Of a DNA stretch of 28,780 nucleotides, positions 25,358-28,780 are shown one piece after another. The stretch lies in contig JAVBPC010000058.1 in assembly GCA_031549905.1 (NCBI GenBank), positions 1 to 28,780 of the forward strand, given 5' to 3'. The translations under genes were made by a program, and so were the position numbers. The DNA is from Avichristensenella sp031549905 (GTDB lineage: Bacteria > Bacillota > Clostridia > Christensenellales > Aristaeellaceae). The notes beneath the pieces are model-generated. The model made no database searches. It saw only the letters and a program-made list of their open reading frames with translations, and was not told where the DNA came from. The stretch's first letter is position 1. The number at the start of each line of letters is the position of its first letter.

Positions 25358-26784
25358 GTATCTGGCTGATTGTGCTGGGCGTCATTTTGCTGTGGATCGC
25401 GGTGCTGGTGGTGCGGGCGCTGCTGTTCCATCCGAAAAAGACAGACGCCGTCAACCCGGAAGAAGTCCGCACCGACCCTGCCGCCGCCGCGCGCCTTGCC
25501 GCGATGATCCGCGTGCCCACGGTTTCACACACCGACCGCACGCTGGATGACGAGACTGCCTTCGACGCGTTCCCCACGCTGCTGGAATCGCTGTACCCGA
25601 AGGTGCATGCCGCCTGCACGGTGGAAAGAATAGGCGCCCGCGCGCTGCTGATGCGCTGGCCCGGCCGCGTGGAAGGCGAGCCTGTGGTGCTGATGGCGCA
25701 CTACGATGTGGTGCCGGCAGAGGCCGATCTGTGGCAAAAGCCGCCGTTCGCGGGCGTGATAGAAGACGGCGTGCTGTGGGGACGCGGCACGCTGGATACC
25801 AAGTGCACGGTAGCCGGCATCCTGGAAGCCGCCGAAGCGCTGATCGCGCAGAAGTTTGTGCCGGAGCATGATGTGCTGTTCGCGTTTGGCGGCGATGAGG
25901 AGATCGGCGGAGGCGGCGCGCCCGCGATTGTGGAAACGCTGAAGCTGCGCGGAATCCGCCCGTCGTTCGTGCTGGATGAGGGCGGCGCGGTCGTGGCAAG
26001 CGTGTTCCCAGGCGTGGCGGCGCCCTCCGCGCTGATCGGCATCGGCGAAAAGGGCAACGCAAACGCAACCTTCACGCTGGCATCCAAGGGCGGGCACGCG
26101 TCCGCGCCGCCGCCGCACTCCCCGGTGGGGATACTGGCAAAGGCCGTGGGGCGCGTGGAAAACAAACCCTTCCCGTTTAAGCTGACGAAGCCCGCCCACG
26201 CGATGTTCGATACGCTGGGGCGGCACGCAGGGTTCCCTTTGCGGCTGATATTCGGGAACCTGTGGTGTTTCTGGCCGGTGTTGAACATCATGTGCAAAAA
26301 GAGCGGGGGCGAAATGAACGCGCTGGTGCGCACCACCGCCGCGTTCACGCAGATGAAGGGCAGCGACGCGCCCAACGTGCTGCCGCCCGCGGCGTCGGTC
26401 ACGGCAAACATGCGCATCATCGGCGGGGAAACGATGGAATCGGCGCGCAGGCGGCTGATCCGCACCATCGACAATCCGGATATCACCGTCACCATCGAGG
26501 GACGCGACCCCTCGCCCACATCCAGGGTGGATGGCGCAGGGTACGCTTTGCTGTCCCGTGCGATCCGGGAGACATGGCCGCAGGCAATCGTATCGCCATA
26601 CCTGATGATCGCGGGCAGCGATTCCAGGCACTATGCGGAAATCTGTGAGAGGGTATACAGGTTCTCGCCGGTGGCACTGACGAAAGAAGAGCGCCAGCTG
26701 ATCCACGGGCGGGATGAGCGCATCCCCGTGGACAAGCTGGCAACATTGGTGGCCTTCTATCAGCGGCTGATGAAAAACCTTTAA
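25354..26784 (+). CDS. Membrane-anchored M20-family metallopeptidase (CPS1/PM20D1-like)
   Basis: A 476-residue zinc hydrolase. Residues 3-25 form one membrane helix followed by HPKK; by the positive-inside rule the catalytic domain would face the cytoplasm, though this is not certain. Metal and catalytic residues are visible: HYDVV (His116, Asp118), RGTLDTK (Asp148), GGDEEIGG (Glu182-Glu183) and SRHYAE (His426). The lid domain lies between about 215 and 345. Family members cleave C-terminal residues of peptides or N-acyl amino acids; the substrate here is unknown. It is translationally coupled to the preceding membrane protein. Its TAA stop overlaps that of the convergent Nudix gene. Confidence 0.88.
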   Translation: MSIWLIVLGVILLWIAVLVVRALLFHPKKTDAVNPEEVRTDPAAAARLAAMIRVPTVSHTDRTLDDETAFDAFPTLLESLYPKVHAACTVERIGARALLMRWPGRVEGEPVVLMAHYDVVPAEADLWQKPPFAGVIEDGVLWGRGTLDTKCTVAGILEAAEALIAQKFVPEHDVLFAFGGDEEIGGGGAPAIVETLKLRGIRPSFVLDEGGAVVASVFPGVAAPSALIGIGEKGNANATFTLASKGGHASAPPPHSPVGILAKAVGRVENKPFPFKLTKPAHAMFDTLGRHAGFPLRLIFGNLWCFWPVLNIMCKKSGGEMNALVRTTAAFTQMKGSDAPNVLPPAASVTANMRIIGGETMESARRRLIRTIDNPDITVTIEGRDPSPTSRVDGAGYALLSRAIRETWPQAIVSPYLMIAGSDSRHYAEICERVYRFSPVALTKEERQLIHGRDERIPVDKLATLVAFYQRLMKNL

Positions 26785-27251
26785 TCTGTATATTCAGTAC
26801 CTAAAAATTGCGGCGCGTTGCCCGACAGCAAATCGGGCAGCGCGTTTTGCATCAGTTGCGGCATGATCCTGATTTCGGGCAAGCGTGACAGCGCCACCCA
26901 TTCCAGTTCCACAGCATCATAATCGATCTCTGTGGGTTCAATGCGCGGCACATCCTCCCGAATGTCGCACAGGAACGCATGGTAAACGCGGTGCACATGG
27001 TTCGGATATCTTTCGCGAAGCAGCGGATTCAAAAATATCTCTTCCGAAAGCGCCAGAAAGCTGCCCACCTGGACGGTATAGCCGGTTTCTTCCAAGCACT
27101 CGCGGATGATGGCCTGTTCCAGGCTTTCACCCTGGTTCTGCCCGCCGCCGGGCATGTCGTAGTATGTGCCATAGCCTTCGGCAAAGCACCGGTTCAGCAG
27201 GATGCACCCATCCCGCACGATAACCGCCTTTGCTGCGGAGCGAATCGGCAT
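26781..27251 (-). CDS. Nudix hydrolase with intact Nudix box
   Basis: A 156-residue protein with the complete Nudix signature from Gly36 to Tyr58 (GX5E with Glu42, then RECLEETGY with Glu51, Glu54 and Glu55). It should hydrolyse a nucleoside diphosphate linked to another group, with magnesium. The N-terminus SAAKAVIVRDGCILLNR is the typical first strand pair. The substrate cannot be assigned. It follows the other Nudix gene by three bases and is probably its operon partner. Its stop codon overlaps the M20 stop on the other strand. Confidence 0.88.
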   Translation of the reverse strand: MPIRSAAKAVIVRDGCILLNRCFAEGYGTYYDMPGGGQNQGESLEQAIIRECLEETGYTVQVGSFLALSEEIFLNPLLRERYPNHVHRVYHAFLCDIREDVPRIEPTEIDYDAVELEWVALSRLPEIRIMPQLMQNALPDLLSGNAPQFLGTEYTD

Positions 27252-27254
27252 TGG

Positions 27255-27680
27255 TTATTCTCCTTCGGCCAGCTGCGCCTTGTATTTTTCATGCGCCAGG
27301 CGCAGCAGCGATTTATCCTGCGTGTAGGTAATCAGATCCAGCGCCGTTTCAATGGGGTACCAGCCCCCATCGCCAAACCCCTGCTCAAACGCTATGCGGA
27401 ACTGCGGCGATTTCGCGCGCATCGTGTACCACATGATGCGGTTGCAGACGGGCGTGCGCCGCGTCACAGAGTAAAACTCATAGTTCGTTTCGCCCACAGC
27501 CTCCAGCACGTCGGCGTTCACGCCGGTTTCGGCCTGCACGCGCTGCATGGCTACCTCCTGCTGCGGCGTTTGCCCCCGCACCACGCCCTTGGGCAGCACC
27601 CATTCCCCTTTTTCATTCTTGAGAAGAAACACATCGCTTCCGTGAAAGACGACCCCGCCCGCGCATTTGCGAAACAGCAT
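27255..27680 (-). CDS. Nudix-fold protein with degenerate Nudix box
   Basis: A 141-residue protein with the Nudix fold (CAGGVVFHGSDVFLLKNEKG, WVLPKG). The signature is altered: the first glutamate is Thr38, and RE-x-x-EE reads QRVQAE (46-51), leaving only Glu51 of the metal-binding glutamates. It may be inactive as a hydrolase or work as a ligand or RNA-binding domain. AAAGGAGG lies upstream of the ATG. It is the first gene of a two-gene minus-strand operon that diverges from rpsT. Confidence 0.82.
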   Translation of the reverse strand: MLFRKCAGGVVFHGSDVFLLKNEKGEWVLPKGVVRGQTPQQEVAMQRVQAETGVNADVLEAVGETNYEFYSVTRRTPVCNRIMWYTMRAKSPQFRIAFEQGFGDGGWYPIETALDLITYTQDKSLLRLAHEKYKAQLAEGE

Positions 27681-27716
27681 GCGGTTTCCTCCTTTCAGTT
27701 ATTATCTCTTAATCAT

Positions 27717-27745
27717 ATTTTACAAGAAAGCCGGGCGGTTTGCAA
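27717..27745 (-). promoter_or_regulatory. Sigma-A promoter of the Nudix operon
   Basis: On the minus strand TTGCAA (27745-27740) and TAAAAT (27722-27717) are exactly 17 bases apart. The start point would be near 27710, about 30 bases before the ATG at 27680. Confidence 0.65.
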
Positions 27746-27794
27746 GGATTGGTTTTAGCATGCGCCTTATCGCGGTTTTCATCGAAAAAAAACC

Positions 27795-27823
27795 TTGCAT
27801 TTGCAGACGCAGCATGGTAATAT
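27795..27823 (+). promoter_or_regulatory. Sigma-A promoter of rpsT
   Basis: TTGCAT (27795-27800) and TAATAT (27818-27823) are 17 bases apart, close to consensus. The start point would be near 27830, with a leader of about 30 bases containing the AAGGAGG ribosome binding site (27844-27850). Confidence 0.8.
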
Positions 27824-27859
27824 AGCTGTTGCGATGCTTTGCCAAGGAGGTGAAAAGAA

Positions 27860-28129
27860 ATGCCGAATATCAAATCCGCTATCAAGCGCGTGAAGGTCAA
27901 TGCGAAGAAGAATCTCCGCAACCGCATGGTCAAGTCTTCCATGAAGACGACGATTAAGAAGTTTGATACCGCTGTCGCGAGCGATGCCAAGCAGGCCGTC
28001 GTTCTGCTGGACGCTTCTTACAGCGCTTTGGATAAGGCCGCCACAAAAGGCGTCATCCATAAGAACGCCGCTAACCGCAAAAAGGCCCGTCTGGCCAAGC
28101 GGCTTGCGAAAGCTGCCGCCGCCAACTGA
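27860..28129 (+). CDS. rpsT: 30S ribosomal protein S20
   Basis: An 89-residue, strongly basic, helical protein that binds 16S rRNA early in 30S assembly. MPNIKSAIKRVKVN at the start and VIHKNAANRKKARLAKRLAK near the end are characteristic of bacterial S20, and the length is usual. AAGGAGG lies nine bases before the ATG. It is monocistronic, with its own promoter and terminator. The coding strand uses more A-ending codons (AAG/AAA-rich) than its neighbours, as expected for a lysine-rich ribosomal protein. Confidence 0.98.
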   Translation: MPNIKSAIKRVKVNAKKNLRNRMVKSSMKTTIKKFDTAVASDAKQAVVLLDASYSALDKAATKGVIHKNAANRKKARLAKRLAKAAAAN

Positions 28130-28144
28130 TCGCGCCCTTTGAAC

Positions 28145-28169
28145 CGCCTCCGCCGTGGGGGCGTTTTTT
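28145..28169 (+). terminator. rpsT terminator
   Basis: A 7-base stem (CGCCTCC at 28145-28151, GGGGGCG at 28157-28163, one G-T pair) is followed directly by six T residues. It lies 15 bases after the rpsT stop codon. Confidence 0.9.
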
Positions 28170-28187
28170 ATTGCCCGCACGTCAGGA

Positions 28188-28652
28188 TCATGCCAGTTCC
28201 CGTTGCCATTCCCGGTTCAGCAACGCGTAAAAATAGCTGTTTACATAAATAGGATTTCCGTTATCATCCTGTTTGAAAGCCACATCTTCAATACAATGCG
28301 CTTCCCGGCGAAAACCAAGCCGCTCCAGCAGCTTCCACGAGTTTGTATTGCCTTCGTTGCACCCCGCATACAGCCTGCGCCCATTCAACACGGCAAAAAT
28401 ATGCGTGATCAGCACCTTGCAGGCTTCTGTGGCATACCCCTTTTTTGCGTATTTCCCGTTAAAATCATAGGCAATCTCATATGTTTCATAGTCCCCTTTG
28501 CGGTAGCACAGATCGCCTATAACCTTGCCTTCCGATTTTAACTCCACCACCCAAAACGCATCGTTTTGCAGCCTTTCTTCCACCGCTTTTTCGCACTGAT
28601 CAAAGGTATACGGCGCAAAATCCTCATGAAGCGCCGTGGAATCCAGGCGCAT
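28188..28652 (-). pseudogene. GNAT-family N-acetyltransferase, apparently truncated at the 5' end
   Basis: The 154 residues from ATG 28652 contain the acetyl-CoA-binding core of a GNAT enzyme (KKGYATEACKVLI, the Q/R-x-x-G-x-G/A region) and the C-terminal motif NTNSWKLLERLGF. The family's usual opening (a TERLILR-like strand) is absent. The frame stays open upstream and encodes DVHDYFEY, which looks like native GNAT sequence, but then runs into PHISENCSK and a hairpin repeat, reaching a stop after 29 codons without ATG, GTG or TTG. This suggests that a repeat has replaced the true start. A shortened but functional protein from ATG 28652 cannot be excluded, though no good ribosome binding site was seen there. 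Confidence 0.6.
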
Positions 28653-28682
28653 GTATTCAAAATAGTCATGAACATCTTTAGA

Positions 28683-28769
28683 GCAATTTTCGGAAATATG
28701 CGGAGTTGATTTGCGAGAGATTTTGCTTTCTCGCTAAGCCGCGGTAGCAAGGCGTAGCAGCGCTACGCC
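28683..28769. repeat. Hairpin repeat at the right window edge
   Basis: GCGAGA (28713-28718) pairs with TCTCGC (28729-28734). A second perfect hairpin has 8-base arms GGCGTAGC/GCTACGCC (28751-28758, 28762-28769) with a 3-base loop. The region abuts the disrupted GNAT gene. The minus strand of 28686-28735 partly resembles the double hairpin at 20770-20821. Confidence 0.5.
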
Positions 28770-28780
28770 GCGTGGACGAG

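Noticed and set aside
1..28780. CRISPR array, prophage, transposase or tRNA
   Set aside because: No evenly spaced direct repeats, no phage or transposase motifs and no cloverleaf were recognised on reading both strands.

Overview
The window looks like chromosomal DNA from an endospore-forming, GC-rich member of the Firmicutes, most likely class Clostridia. The basis is a complete spoIIE, a Firmicute-type ribosomal protein S20 gene, consensus sigma-A promoters, strong AGGAGG ribosome binding sites, CUT1-type sugar importers and a LacI-family regulator. No RNA gene, CRISPR array, transposase or phage gene was seen.

Layout. 1-92: hairpin repeats and a terminator. 145-1056: PfkB-type sugar kinase. 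1317-3629: spoIIE, preceded by Spo0A-box-like sites. 3630-3946: a 317-base control region with the spoIIE terminator, two inverted operator copies and a sigma-A promoter. 3947-22477: one long co-directional gene set: secreted solute-binding protein, 961-residue solute-binding fusion protein, permease pair A, NHL/TPR/YIP1-like membrane protein, DUF5696-type secreted protein, permease pair B, LacI regulator, GH94 phosphorylase and a COG5368 (GH144-like) glucanase. Apart from one gap holding a stem-loop, these genes overlap or lie at most 26 bases apart, so a single operon of about 18.5 kb is likely. 22540-23796 (minus): cytoplasmic GH28 enzyme. 23963-26784: DUF5058-like membrane protein, second membrane protein and M20 metallopeptidase, driven by a promoter whose -10 box lies in a perfect palindrome. 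26781-27680 (minus): two Nudix proteins. 27860-28129: rpsT. 28188-28652 (minus): GNAT acetyltransferase that appears to have lost its 5' end to a repeat.

How the genes work together (inference). The 1,111-residue GH94 protein has the size and motifs of 1,2-beta-oligoglucan phosphorylase, and the next gene belongs to the family of endo-beta-1,2-glucanases. The operon therefore reads as a beta-1,2-glucan (sophorooligosaccharide) utilisation locus: cleavage outside the cell, capture and import, then phosphorolysis in the cytoplasm to glucose 1-phosphate. The least understood part is the surface apparatus: a solute-binding protein fused to two beta-sandwich modules, a beta-propeller/TPR/YIP1 membrane protein and a DUF5696 protein that looks like a glycoside hydrolase. 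Two permease pairs occur without an ATPase, and none of the secreted proteins has a lipobox. Several gene ends run into hairpin repeats.
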